64,000 bases of DNA from Astropecten irregularis (GCA_963971285.1 OZ020248.1:10478001-10542000); one strand, 5' to 3'; positions 9,801 to 20,910 are shown, numbered from the stretch's first letter. Translations and numbers: made by a program. Notes: generated by a model from the sequence alone, not told the origin.

Positions 9801-12800
9801 GATAACAATAATATAATCGTATCTACATAACTGAGGATGGGACCTTAGGGAGACTTTCCCATAGGGTCGTGCACAAACTTTACTTACCTATTTCTAAACA
9901 TTCTCCAAACCAATGAACTTGAAATTGACATATGTTCATATTGAGAGCATTCTCTGTCTTCTATTAAAATATGGACAGCAAAAAAGGTAAAAAAGGTAGC
10001 TGGTACCTTAGGGAGACATCGAAACGGTCTCCCTAAGTCCCTTATTTGTAATTATCCATTAAACGCAAACACGTTACTTGTTTGTTTGTTTTGCTTGAAA
10101 ACATGTTTACCTTTTGGTGACAACAGGACATCTTCAATAAATTATGCCCACTGCATTTTTTCTTGATAGGCTCTTCGAATTCCGCTTGTGACGTTGCCGT
10201 GGATACCAGCCGATATGCTAATCAGGTGCGTACGATGGATGTAAAGTCCCCCCCTCCATCATTATTATACAATTCTAGGTGAATTTCTTTTATGAAATAT
10301 TCTTGTGTGCAATGACCTTCACATCGAAATACACATTGAGTGGGTTATTTGGAGTAAACGCAGAGTGTATACTGCCAACAATTTTGATAACAATTTCGGT
10401 AACATGTTGCCCAGTTAGGTCAACACACCTGGGCAACACGACTTTGGGCCCTGTGTACACTAGCAACATTTTAGCATGTTACCGAGATGTTGCTGCGACA
10501 TGTTACCCAACTCGCGATCGCTCTGTGTACACTGACAACATTTTCAGTAACAAGGTACCTGGGCAACATATTGTTACCGAAAATGTAGACAGTGTACACT
10601 CTGCTTAACTGAAATCGATTGAATCGGGAACCGAACCCCAGACCGCTGAATTAACATTCCTGAGCTTTATTGTATCATAGTTGTAAGGCATATTAATTTA
10701 GCAAGTAGAACACCGGTTTGTTAATCCAACGGTTCTAGGTCCAATTCCTTTAAAGCTCCAATTTCGGATCGCATCCTAATCAATGAACAATAAACACCCA
10801 CCCTGAGGCCAATAGACCGGCAGCGCAGAACATTTTGATCAAACGAACGAGGTACCATTCAAACATGAGGTTTGACCAAAATGCTCTGGGCTGCTGCTCT
10901 ACAATTTCATAGAGCTTGTTAAGCTCAAAACTTCCTGAGAAGCCCTTCCTTGATCAAACATGATTGCCAACCAAATGTTCATGTGATGTTTACTGATTTT
11001 GACTTGTATTCGGCCATTGTTTGCTGAGCTTAACATTCACAAGGAGTTTTGGCTGGCATAATGATTTTACTTACCTTGGTTTTTGGTGCTTATGCAAATT
11101 TTTCCGCTTAAAGGGAGGGTACAGAATTGGTAAGACAAAATACACTTCATGATCACAGATTCACATAAAACTTACACAGTATAATGGTGATGATAGGAGA
11201 AAACATCCCATGAAATGTTTTTGTCTGAAATGCCATATTCGTTGAGAAATAAAAGAAACTATTTTCCGATTGGAATAAATCGCTTCGAAGCGTTTTATTC
11301 ATTCGTTGAAATGTGTACAGTTCTCTGTACACGGGTTTTCACTATTTTCTCGTGACCCAGATGGCTGATTGATCTCAAACTTCTACATGATTGTCAGTTA
11401 AGGTATATGATGGATTACATAATGTGCTTTCAATTTTCAGCAACGGTTTTGTCGCAAAAACCAGTTCTGTACCATCCCTTTAAGCAGCTCTATGAAATTG
11501 GTCCCACGGTCCCCTTCTTGAAAGCTGTTATTTACGTTTTGCCTCTATTGTTATAACTACTTTTAACAGGGGTCGATTTACCGTTGCATTGCTGCAGAAC
11601 ATCTGAAATGTTAAAAGAAGGTACTATAGGTTTTGCGGTGACACCATGTAATTTCTTCTGTGAGAGTGTGTGGTTATGAGAAGAACCGTTGGAATTATCT
11701 CGACGTTCCGAACAGTGTGCTCTGTTCGTCCTCAGGAGAGTGACTGGTTGCGTGACTTCGATGATGCTGAATATAAGCTCCAAGGATGCATTGGAACGGA
11801 AACGGCTGCATTGAGTGGAATCCTACTGAACTGAGATGTTGGGAACGTCGAGATAATTCTTCTCAGAACCACACTCTCTCATGAAGAGATTGGTGTCACC
11901 GCAAACCTACCTTCTATACCATGCATAGCTTCAAGTCTTACCTATCTGAAATGTTGTACATTATACCCAAGTGTTTCACGTTGCTGTAATGAGATCAATG
12001 TCTCACAGGTTTACATGAGCATGCGGAACGGATCCTGGGTGCTCGGGCGTATCGCAGGCGGCGGCCCCTTCGATTCTTTCCTGAACACCCGGTGGAATTA
12101 CAAGATCCCGGGGTTTATGTTTTACAAGAAGGTCGAACCGCTCTTCGAGGGCCGCTTCAACGTGGACGATCTGGGACTGCGATGCAAGAGGGACATATTC
12201 AACGGCCACCTCACGCTAAATGACGAGATACCGTACCGCATCATGTGCGGTGCCGTCAAGTGTAAGCCAGGCATCGACAGGTTCACCCCGGACGGCGTGG
12301 TCTTTGAGGACGGCACCAAGGTGGACGGTCTTGACGCGGTGGTCTTCGCCACCGGGTACGATCTTCACTTCCCGTTCTTCAAAGATAACTCCATCATCGC
12401 AGGTGAGCTAAGGGCCTGTTTGTTTAAGGCAAAAGATCCCAGATTTGATCCACGTCCTATGCAGGGTATCCTAAAATGGGATCCGGATCAGTAGAATCCG
12501 CGATCCTGTGCTAAAAGCAAACAGGCCTTAAGATTAAACACAACAATGGGCAAGATTTTCTGAAACTTATTGAATTACATTTATTTGCAGAAAGGCATGG
12601 AACATAAAACAGCACAATTGGTATAATTAATAGTCAATTTCATTGAAATGCATGTTAATTTAAATCTTCTGGTTTTAAGAAAAAAAAAAAAAAGCATTAT
12701 GATCAACTTTATCTGAATATTCACCTTTTTACATTTTTTTACTGTCTAATTTTCTGGTATCAGATAGTTACGCGGACCTGGAGTTGTACGCCCACGTCTG

Positions 12801-14470
12801 GCCGGCTCGCCGTACTCACCACACACTGGCGGCCGTCGGATACGTCGAAGTTCCCGGGTCTTTGAGCGCGATTTATGAGCTGCAAGCCCGCTGGGTCGCC
12901 CAGGTGTTCCTCGGTAATGCCAAGCTGCCTGGACTGCAGGAGAGACTGGCCGATGCCAAGCAGAAAAAGGAGATTCTCTTCAAAATTTACGGCAAGCATC
13001 GGATATTTGTAAGTTTCGATTCTTTTATTTCTGAATAAAGGGAGCATATAGGATTTGCAAGGCCTCCAAAAAATATGATTGAGTTTGAGACAGAAAATGG
13101 ACTCAACAGTTCGTAAACAGTGCAAACAGTCACCATGGGAAATCTTGGTTCATCAGATGCTGGGTTTTTCAAGCAAATCAAGATTTAGTGTCTTTTCCAA
13201 AGATCGTTCGTCCGAACGAGTTTTGGAACAAACATAAAGTAAACCATTCTTCATGTTTTATAAGAAAAATCGAGTCGGGTTTTCGCTATTTTCTCGTGAC
13301 TCAGATGTCCGATTGAGCTCAAATTTTCACAGGTTTATTATTTCATGTACATGTTTGATCGGACAAAGTATGAGTGCTGTCCTGTGACCTTTACCAATCA
13401 TATATTGTACCTTTAAAGAGCTCGATCTTCTTTTGCTAAGCTGTGAAAATGTTATTTCGTTGCTGTCCGTTCTATTGGTTAAGGAAGCGTCTCATGTTAA
13501 AACGACCAGTAGGCCTGTATATCAACATGATCTTTAAAGGCACTATCATACTTTGGTAAAACCGAATTAAAAAACCTTCACAGATTTACCTATAACTCAA
13601 GGCTTTTTCACACGACACTAAAAACTCTCAACCATTGAGAAATTCTATCATGGTTGCGAAGGTGTCATCGTGTGAAAGGACACCAATGCTTGAGAGTGAC
13701 CCACATCCCTGGAGAATCCTTGAGAGATTTTGACCGAGGTCCAGAGCCATGAGAGAATTTCTCATCTCTAAGTGGACATTAGGGAGACATCGGGACTTAG
13801 GGAGACATTTTGATGTCTCCCTAAGGTACCAGCTTCCTTTGAAAGACATATTTTATTGTCCATATTTTAATAGAAGACAGAGAATGCTCTCAATATGAAC
13901 ATATGTCAATTTCAAGTTAATTGGTTTGGAGGATGTTAAGAAATAGGTAAGTTTGTGCACGAAATATGGGAAAGTCTCCCTATAAGGTCCCATCCTCGGT
14001 AATATTTATTATGTTTATCATTATTCACAAAAGAGCAGGTGTGACCCATGTCAGTCTGCAGAAGAACAATCGTGAACAGAAATAATAATTCTTATCATGA
14101 ATTGTTTTTCTCTCTCATTTTTCCCAAATATTTTCTTCAGATTCCTCCCATTCCGTACTCAGAAGAACTAGCGGACAAAATCGGCGCACGGCCTAACCTT
14201 GCAAGGATGTTCCTTACCGACCCCAAGCTGGCCTACCAATGCCTATTCGGACCTGCTTACGCAGCCTCCTACCGTCTGACCGGACCGTATCCCTGGTCAG
14301 GGGCCCGGGAAGCCATCATGAACGGCTGGGAGAACACCGTCTATCCCACCAGGACCAGAGTAGTGACCAAGCCGTCGCACGGTGGCGCTCTCTCCCTCCG
14401 TTTGGGCGCTGGGTGTGTTCTGGCTTTCGTAGTCGCCTGGTTGGTGATGGGCTTCATCCATTTGCATTAG
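6847..14470 (+). CDS. FMO-B, flavin-containing monooxygenase (complete, six coding exons)
   Basis: Class B flavin monooxygenase using FAD, NADPH and O2 to oxygenate nucleophilic N or S atoms, expected on the ER membrane. Coding exons: 6847-6970, 9296-9796, 10170-10225, 12009-12402, 12764-13008, 14141-14470. All borders are GT-AG and phases agree, giving 549 residues, within the usual FMO length. Motifs: FAD-binding GAGVSG at residues 13-18; TNTSKEMM and SDFPMP near 68-81; FMO-identifying [11 protein letters not shown] at about 184-194; NADPH site GSSNSA at 209-214 (vertebrate FMOs have GxGNSG); FATGY at about 340-344; [14 protein letters not shown] and a hydrophobic anchor in exon 6. The start is the ATG at 6847; a further in-frame TTG upstream is not needed. 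Introns hold a SINE and many MITEs. It is the most diverged of the complete copies and lies tail to tail with FMO-C. Confidence 0.93.
7174..7540 (+). mobile_element. tRNA-derived SINE, copy 2 (FMO-B intron 1)
   Basis: A-box TGGCCTAGTGG at 7183-7193 and B-box GGTTCGAATCC at 7240-7250, both perfect matches to the polymerase III consensus. A body of about 230 bp follows. The 3' tail (7475-7534: gccatgagcgtca, ggcggataccggcgc, ataagtgtccattatta) is shared with the 3' end of the LINE at 38401-38720. It ends in an ATT-rich tail. Confidence 0.92.
7746..8109. mobile_element. TTAA-type MITE (FMO-B intron 1)
   Basis: The ends are inverted: gtagtatcatactttggt and accaaagtatgatattac, next to TTTAA on both sides. 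The interior contains an internal hairpin, gatcttttaaaagatc. About 365 bp, no coding capacity. Relatives lie at 15918-16271, 33750-34189 and 60306-60723. Confidence 0.85.
8205..9110. repeat. Interval with AAAACCG/GTAAAACCG runs at both ends
   Basis: Starts with ggttgggcggttttg and several gtaaaaccg words (8215-8290) and ends with aaaaccgagtaaaaccg and aaaaccggtaaaag (9045-9095). Between them is a more GC-rich unique-looking segment with repeated cgcgtggtc. It looks like a mobile element with hAT-like gggttgggcgg at one end, but no transposase and no clear terminal match were found. Confidence 0.4.
9831..10041. mobile_element. GGGAGAC-family MITE (FMO-B intron 2)
   Basis: Ends ggaccttagggagactttcc and ggtctccctaagtccc are inverted. 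The interior words (tatgttcatattgagagcat, tctgtcttctattaaaatat) are shared with 13786-13998, 43225-43580, 59805-60030 and 61200-61820. Confidence 0.75.
10357..10606. mobile_element. TIR element, GCAGAGTGTAYACTG ends (FMO-B intron 3)
   Basis: Left end aacgcagagtgtatactgcc, right end ggacagtgtacactctgctt-like as inverted copies. The interior carries several inverted copies of the words tgttgccca and cggtaacatgttgc, so the whole element can fold on itself. About 250 bp, no coding capacity. Confidence 0.75.
10902..11501. mobile_element. CATAGAGCT-family MITE split by a nested MITE
   Basis: Outer ends caatttcatagagcttgtta and taagcagctctatgaaattg are inverted and match the uninterrupted copy at 57617-57862. 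It is interrupted at 11108-11483 by a TTAA-type MITE that duplicated TTAA. Confidence 0.85.
11112..11479. mobile_element. TTAA-type MITE nested in another MITE
   Basis: Starts agggagggtacagaattgg and ends as the inverted form agggatggtacagaactgg. It is flanked by TTAA at 11108-11111 and 11480-11483. The uninterrupted host at 57617-57862 has a single TTAA (cacttaagcagctc) at this point, so TTAA is the target duplication, as in piggyBac-type transposition. A second copy lies at 17287-17630. Confidence 0.9.
11616..11915. mobile_element. Fold-back MITE with about 90-bp terminal repeats
   Basis: The left 90 bp (agaaggtactataggttttg, gcggtgacacca, gtgtgtggttatgagaagaa, ttatctcgacgttcc) return in inverted order at the right end (gggaacgtcgagataattct, ggtgtcaccgcaaacc, taccttct). 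The loop is about 100 bp. No coding capacity. Confidence 0.85.
12411..12529. mobile_element. Short TIR element at the start of FMO-B intron 4
   Basis: Inverted ends agggcctgtttgtttaaggc and aagcaaacaggcctt, interior with gatcc palindromes. It begins eight bases into the intron, directly after gtgagcta, so the donor of exon 4 is intact. The same element lies at 36835-36957. Confidence 0.85.
13038..13412. mobile_element. TTAA-type MITE (FMO-B intron 5)
   Basis: Starts aagggagcatataggatttg and ends tattgtacctttaa. A relative at 62026-62398 shares the interior (cttgcaaatcc, aacgatctttttaaaaga). Right TTAA at 13413-13416; the left flank reads ATAAA, a one-base change. Confidence 0.75.
13600..13773. 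mobile_element. CTCAACCATTGAG-family MITE (FMO-B intron 5)
   Basis: Contains ctcaaccattgagaaattct, gaccgaggtccagagccatg and gagagaatttctca; preceded by ggctttttcacacgacacta. More complete copies lie at 15385-15562 and 51677-51908. It appears to have landed in a TTAA-type MITE whose left part remains at 13533-13599. Confidence 0.7.
13786..13998. mobile_element. GGGAGAC-family MITE (FMO-B intron 5)
   Basis: Inverse orientation relative to 9831-10041: ends tagggagacatttgatgtct-like and gggaaagtctccctataagg, with the same tctgtcttctattaaa interior read backwards. Confidence 0.75.
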
Positions 14471-14795
14471 ATTCAGTCAGTTTTATTATCATTTTCTACA
14501 CCATTATCATATTCATATTTCGATGATAGTTATGAGATTTCTGTGATCCAATTAGTTTGCCTGATTATTTTCTGGTTTTTCTTTCTGTCGATAAGAACTT
14601 TCATATATATTAGCAAGTTTTCAAAATGTATAGAATCACAGTAGCTTGTGGATATTTTGTTTACTATACACATCAATCTCTTGATGATGACTAGAACAGG
14701 CTAGTTGAAACGTCGAGACCTAGCCAGAAGTGCGACGACGAAAAAAGAAGTGCGAAAGTACGAACGAACAGGTTAGGCCAAGCTAAAAAATATCA
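14471..14795. other. FMO-B 3' flank, no gene seen
   Basis: AT-rich 3' untranslated and flanking sequence. No AATAAA in the first 300 bases. No other feature recognised. Confidence 0.5.
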
Positions 14796-15020
14796 AGGGC
14801 CTTTACGAAACAAGGCTTGAGCCTAGGCTTGGTGTACTTATTTCACTACAGCCATTTGAAGCCCACAAAACTAAACGAAGGGATTGGGCCACATGATGAA
14901 GCTTGGAAAAGGCTCCAGCTTTGCCGTGTATCTCAAGCCCTTCATTTCATTTAAGACACAAAATGGCAGTAGAAAAACAAATGCCAAGCCTAGCCTCAAG
15001 CCCCATTTCGTAAAGGCCCT
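14796..15020. mobile_element. TIR element with AGGGCCTTTACGAAA ends
   Basis: Perfect inverted ends agggcctttacgaaa / tttcgtaaaggccct, followed inside by aggcttgagcctaggcttgg and its inverted form. The TTTACGAAA core is shared with the hexamer-bearing MITE family (GTTTACGAAACGGA), so the two may be related. 225 bp. Confidence 0.82.
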
Positions 15021-15384
15021 TAAAGTGCATCCGAATCTGTTGTCTAGAGCTAGGTCTAGGTCTTCGCTCCATTGGAAATACGTGGAGACACCTAGACAAT
15101 AGACCTAGCCGTAGCTCTGGAAGCCCGTTTCGGACACGGCCTTAGTATCCGTATGGATTCTGCGGATGACGTCATCACTTGTTGTGCCCTTTTATGCGCG
15201 ACGCGACGGAAAACGTGTATATACTGAAAAGCTATGTTACACGGGAGTGGTATGTATCAAAGTTATTCTTTATTTTACACAACGTTTTGTTAATTACATG
15301 ATGTAAAATACACCACACATTGTTTTAGGGCCGCAAAATGTTACAGATTTTCTTTAATATTACCAGTATACGTAATTTAGTTTA
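15021..15384. other. Intergenic, one weak TIR candidate
   Basis: 15021-15145 has loosely inverted segments (gtctagagctaggtctagg against cctagccgtagctctgg) and may be a decayed short element. The rest shows nothing recognisable. Confidence 0.35.
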
Positions 15385-15562
15385 GGCATCGCTCAACCAT
15401 TGAGAAATTCTCTCATGGTTGTGTGAACGGACACCAGTGGTTGAGAGTGACCTACGTCCCTGCATGGTGAATCCTTGAGGATTTTGACCGAGGTCCAGAC
15501 CCATGAGAGAATTTCTCAATGATTGAGCGTTTTGTTTTAGTGTCGTGTGAAAAGGCCTTTTG
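15385..15562. mobile_element. CTCAACCATTGAG-family MITE
   Basis: gctcaaccattgagaaattc at the left and gaatttctcaatgattgagc at the right are inverted; the right end continues tagtgtcgtgtgaaaaggcc, which is shared with 13600 and 51677. Confidence 0.8.
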
Positions 15563-15917
15563 TAAAACTTCACGGGGGAAAATTATTTGTCTAACATAAA
15601 GAATTTCATGTACTGTCACGTCGATAATGTCATACATTCATGTTTTCGTATTACATGTATAAGGCAGCAGTTATAGTCACGTGTATGCATGTAGTTTGAA
15701 CGTATGTTTTTAAGCTGTAGGCCTATACTTTTCAAGTAAAATCGTGAAATAATTTGCTGTAACATTATCATTATTATCATAATTTTCATTTTATGGTTTA
15801 TTATAAAAACAAAACAAAATTAACAGTCACATAATTGGCTGAATTGTCGACAGGTTTACAAAAGAAATTAATTTGAACAAATTATACTAAGATGAAACTT
15901 GTCAATGACTTAAAACT
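15563..15917. other. AT-rich intergenic sequence, no gene seen
   Basis: No open frame, RNA gene or clear repeat recognised. Confidence 0.5.
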
Positions 15918-16271
15918 AAAGGTAGTATCATACTTTGGTAGGAAACCAAAACAGAAATATTCATAGATTTACCTCAGTATAACTTGGCATAGAAAACTAC
16001 TGTTAATATTTTTCCACCTTAAATGCTGTATTTATCAAGAATTTAGTAAAAGCAACAACCGAAAATATTTTTGATCTTTAAAAGATACAAAAAATAACGG
16101 TAAAAAGATGAAGAAAAAAATCCGTGGGCGTTTTCACTGTTTTCTAAAAAAGTCCGCACCGCATGGAACAGGGAATTTCACAGATGACTTTTAATGTACC
16201 TTTCTTGATATTTTTGCTCATGATTCTGCATTTCTTTGAAAAAAATCCAAAGTATGATACATGTATTACCT
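15918..16271. mobile_element. TTAA-type MITE
   Basis: Inverted ends aaggtagtatcatactttgg and ccaaagtatgatacatgtattacctt followed by TTAA. Interior as in 7746-8109. Confidence 0.82.
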
Positions 16272-16541
16272 TTAATCAAGTCATTTTCCCTTGTGGTTAG
16301 TTGCTGATTAAAATTAAAATGGATTGAAACAAACGACCACAACAAACAAAATAATATATCAATTCAACCAAATACATTTCAAAAAATTTTATAAAACAAA
16401 AAATTAAAGATGTGTATAGAACATAATAATAAATAAATATATTAAATAACATGGGTTTCAACTGAGTTGTGCATTTCAGATTTAAAAACTAATATGATAT
16501 TCGCGATGCCATTGTTATTTTTGATATTTTTGAATATGGAA

Positions 16542-17008
16542 CCCAAGTAAATAGTGACAAAATCCGTCCGCCGAGCTCATGAATAAAAGTTAAGCACGCA
16601 ATATATTTTAAATAAGAGAGTTGTGAGAGCTATGAAAATGAAGGATTGAAGAAATATGGCACTGGACCTCCTGCCTGGACTCTGGGCTTCCATTTGTTAC
16701 CATTTTTGATGCAATTGGGTGAGAAAGTGGGTCCATGTCATCCGCTTTGCAGAGGGATGTTTTTTTTGAAAATGGCTTCTTTGACTGGAGTGTTCCATAC
16801 CTTGTTTAAGGGGTGGTGAGCTGAGAATGAGTATATCTTAAAAATGCAATTGGTCACCCTACCATAAAATGAAAGAAAATGAAAGGTGACATGTTCATCA
16901 TCATTTTTCTGTGCAACTTGAACAGCCGTAAGAGTTCTGTCTATTTTTAAATGATTTTTGATTTTGGAGGATTTACCACTGTTGTCTATGGGAGTTTATT
17001 TACTTGGT
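16542..17008. mobile_element. MITE with CCCAAGTAAATA ends, copy 1
   Basis: Inverted ends cccaagtaaatagt and atttacttgg. The same 465-bp element lies at 45468-45932 with high similarity (ctcctgcctggactctgggc, ttgcagagggatg, cataccttgtttgaggggtgg). No coding capacity. Confidence 0.82.
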
Positions 17009-17286
17009 TTGCAACCTGAATGATTCTCAGATTTTTGTTAGTCTCTAACCGTGAGTATGCCTAAATTCTAAAGCATTTGGCCTTGTTCACCCAGGAAACT
17101 TTGATTATAATTATTCTTCTGGCAAATCTAACTTATGGCTGAATAACGAAGGCAGGTGCCATTTTGTGTGTGTGTCGTTTGTCAAAACTAAATGATCATT
17201 TTATCCGTTCTTCTTCTTTCGTAGGCTCGTGAGCTTCCACTCTTCACAACTGCAACTCGGTTGAGGAAAACCATTTTGTCCGTTAA

Positions 17287-17630
17287 AGGGATGGCACAGA
17301 ATTGGTAAGACAAAATACACTTCAAGATCACAGATTCACATAAAACTTACACAGTATAATGGTGATGATAGGAGAAAACATCCCATGAAATGTTTTTGCC
17401 TGAAATGCTATATTCGTTGACAAATAAATGAAACTATTTTCCGATTGGAATAACTCGCTTCGAAGCGTTTTATTCATTCGTTGAAATGTGTAAACGGTTT
17501 TTCACTATATTTTTCTCGTGACCCACCAGATGGCTGATTGACCTCAAACTTCTACAGGTTTGTCAGTTAAGGTATATGATGGATTACATAATGTGCTTTC
17601 ACTGTCAGCTGTCAGTTCTGTACCATCCCT
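17287..17630. mobile_element. TTAA-type MITE, copy with perfect TTAA duplication
   Basis: Agggatggcacagaattgg at the left, ccatccct at the right, TTAA at 17283-17286 and 17631-17634. Close relative of the nested copy at 11112-11479. Confidence 0.88.
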
Positions 17631-17750
17631 TTAAACGGGGTTCCTAACTCTGAAACTCAAAACTTAACTATGGCTTAAAATGGTTGGAACATGAATGCGA
17701 ACTTCAGTAACTGAAATTGAGTGGTGTTTTCAGGGCAAAGTTGCTGGTTA

Positions 17751-20700
17751 CTAATTATCAAATGGACCAGTAAAAATTGGAAGCACATACGAGTTATTGA
17801 ATTTTAGCAGGAGGGTACAGCTCATAAGCAATGAAAGGATCGCGACACATACAACACGTCCAGTGCCCCCGAGGAGAGCGAGGGCGCCCCCATACGACGG
17901 TTTGGTCACTTCTCGGGTCCTGGTGGGATAGACGGTGTTCTCCCAGCCGTTCATGATGGCTTCCCGGGCCCCTGACCAGGGATACGGTCCGGTCAGACGG
18001 TAGGACGGTGGGTAGGTTGGTCCGAAGAAGCATTTGAAGGCCAGCTTGGGGTCGGTCAGGAGCAGCTTGGCAAGGTTGGGCCGTGCGCCGATTTTGTCCG
18101 CTAGTTCTTCCGAGAAACTGACAGCGGAAACCTGAAGATTAGATGAAAAGGGATTAAGGAATAGTCCTAAAAGATAGCGATTAAAGGATTAAATAATTTG
18201 TTTCATAGTTCTGGACTGACAGCTAGCTTTTCAATTTGTCCTAGGATTACTTTTCGTCAGGGCGATAGAATTAGTTCCATTTATGCATGCCATTGTGTGT
18301 AATCATATCGCCGTGTATCACGCAGGGTTAGTTTTTCTCAGTACTATTGACATACAAGAATGGTAACTGTTCTATATACGACCTAAACTTACACATATCT
18401 TGTGTTTGCCGAACCGTTTCAAAAACCCTTCCCTCCTTCGCTTGACGTCGGCCAGTCTCTCCTGCAGTCCAGGCAGCTTGGCGTTACCGAGGAACACCTG
18501 GGCGACCCAGCGGGCTTGCAGCTCGAACACCACAGCTACCGCTCCGGAGGCTTCGATGAGCCCGACGGCAGCCAGTGTGTTGTGAGTGCGGCGAGCCGGC
18601 CAGACGTGGGAGTACAGCTCCAAGTCCGCACGATTGTCTGACGCCAGAAAATTGGGACAGGAAATCAAAGACAGACTGGTGAGTCTTAGAAATAAGAGAA
18701 AAATGCAAATAACATTTAGGCCTATACTACACGAGTAGGCCTAATAGAAGGGTTTAGGTTCGACCTAAGTACGCCATTCCAAGATGGCGACTTCCACAAG
18801 AGTCCTATAAATCTAATCAAAATGAGCGTTTCAATTCACCTGCGATGATGGAGTTATCTTCAAAGAATGGGAAGTTGAGACCGTAGCCCGTGGCGAAGAC
18901 CACCGCGTCAAGACCGTCCACCTTGGTGCCGTCCTCAAAGACCACGCCGTCCGGGGTGAACCTGTCGATGCCTGGCTTACACTTGACGGCACCGCAGAGG
19001 ATGCGGCACGGTATCTCGTCGTTCACCATGTCGTACGCCATGCCCCTCTTGCATCCTAGGCCCAGATTGTCGGCGTTGAAGCGGCCCACGAAGATAGGCT
19101 CGGCCAACTTGCGAGCCATGAAATCAGGAAGAAGGGTCTTCCACCGGCGGTTGAAGTAAGAATCGGTGGGTACGCCGCCCGGTCCGTAACGGCCAATAAC
19201 CCAGGTACCGTCCCGCATGCTCATGTAAACCTGAGCGATTTTTAAAACATCTTATCAATTTAAGTTTTAGTTAAGAACATATAGAGATTGTTATTAATTT
19301 CACAATTATACGCTGTATAAGCTTTTAGCCTGCGGACGGTTGAACAATCTTATTTATTTGGATATAGTAGGCCTTATAAACACTATAGGGATTAAGAAGC
19401 ACCTTACAGCTTAGTGCACAGAGTAATGATTACAACAAAAATCATGAGCATTTTCGACGCTTTCGAACTTTAAAGGCATACAGGAATATAAAGGAAGTTC
19501 TTTATCTACAATTTGGAGCATAGGTCTAACGAGCAGGGTTTTATGCAGCTGAACACCTACCTGGTCTGCGTGACGGCTGATGTCTACAGAAACGTCACCG
19601 GCAGATTGTGAAGAACCTTTGAAAAAGAAAGTAAATCACGAAAGAAAATGGCAATTGAGACACTTTCAATAAAATACAGACTTTAATGTCATATTGCGAG
19701 AAAGTATCATTGGAGGAGCGTGGTATATGAATGTGTCATCATCTTACCCACAACAAGAACTGTTTTCCCACGAAAGTTTTCACCGCTCCGAAACTTGTTA
19801 CTGTGGAGGATCTCGCCCTGGAACTCATCCTGGCCCGGGTAGTGTGCAGTGAAGGCCGTGTTGAACATGCCAGTGGACACGATGACGGCGTCAAATATCT
19901 CCGAGGTTTCACCCGTCGTCGTGTTGGTGGTGGTGACCGTGCCGTCACCGCCACGTTTCGGCCGGTACCTCACCTCCCACCTCCCCGTTGCTTCGTGGTC
20001 GTCGCTCGGTGCCACTCTCATCACCTCGGTACTGAGTCGAATGTGCCGGTTCAGATCGAAGTTCTCAGTGTAATCACGGTAGTACGAGATGAGCTGCTTA
20101 GGTCTCAGGAAAGGTGGATACTCCTTGGGCATTGGGAAGTCACTGAGAGCCATCATCTCCTTGCTGGTATTGGTCAAGAGGCAATTGTAGATGGTTCCTC
20201 CTTGAACGTCGTCAAAACTTTCCAGTTCCGACGTCTGCCATATACCGCCTGAAACAAAGCGACCAAAATCAGGCTGAATAGTCGCATCGATTCTTGGAAA
20301 CGTTTTAAAGGGGTATAGAGCTGCTGGATGGCTGCTACCTTTGGACTATCTGAAATGTGCACTGGAAACAGCACATGCCTATGGCAAATGCAGAGCTTAG
20401 ACTTGCCAGGACTGAGCGACAAGATCCGAGAGCGGGGCGCTTGAGATTTGCTGGGCACAGCAGTACTAGAGTGAGGAGTTTGCATCAAGTGGGAGATACA
20501 TTTGAAATCCTGATCAGCTAACATGCATACTAAGCATTTTAGGCTTGCCCTTCACCGACGTGGATGCATGAGCACTGTATATTCAGTGCTTGTTAGTGCA
20601 CGTGAACAAAATCATGCGCTAGCTCAGGTGCGATTCGAACCCACGAGGAGTTCTCTTTTTTAGCATCCCACAGATAAGGGCTGGAAAATCCTTACCGATG

Positions 20701-20819
20701 TTGTCATTTTGCTCGAAACAGACCGGTTCCAGCCCACACTCCAGGCAAGATTTGGTGCATAACAGCCCGGAGACTCCAGCCCCGATCACCGCCACTCGTT
20801 TAACCTTCACGGCCGGCAT
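17751..20819 (-). CDS. FMO-C, flavin-containing monooxygenase (complete, six coding exons)
   Basis: Coding exons on the minus strand: 20819-20696, 20248-19748, 19616-19561, 19230-18840, 18637-18393, 18131-17751. Sizes 124, 501, 56, 391, 245 and 381 give 565 residues with phases matching FMO-B. It has FAD motif [22 protein letters not shown] motif [25 protein letters not shown] and a C-terminal anchor ([17 protein letters not shown]), with a short extra tail after the anchor compared with E and F. It is far more compact than FMO-B (introns of 0.2-0.9 kb). Its promoter and most of exon 1 come from the right arm of the inverted duplication and are near-identical to FMO-B, whereas the last 14 bases of exon 1 and the donor (gtaaggattttcc) resemble E and F. 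A second first exon (FMO-D) lies 5.6 kb upstream in the same orientation. Confidence 0.93.
20535..20660 (-). mobile_element. tRNA-derived SINE fragment, third family (FMO-C intron 1)
   Basis: On the minus strand a B-box-like gggttcgaatcgcacctgag is followed by a segment (cagtgctcatgcatccacg, ggcaagcct) shared with 46040-46190. The A-box end is not clear. Confidence 0.5.
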
Positions 20820-20910
20820 CTTGCAGACGAATACCAAGCAAACACCTGACTATAGTCAATTTACTCTGTATGCATGAGAAAAACACGAAAAACAAACAAA
20901 AAAGAGACAA

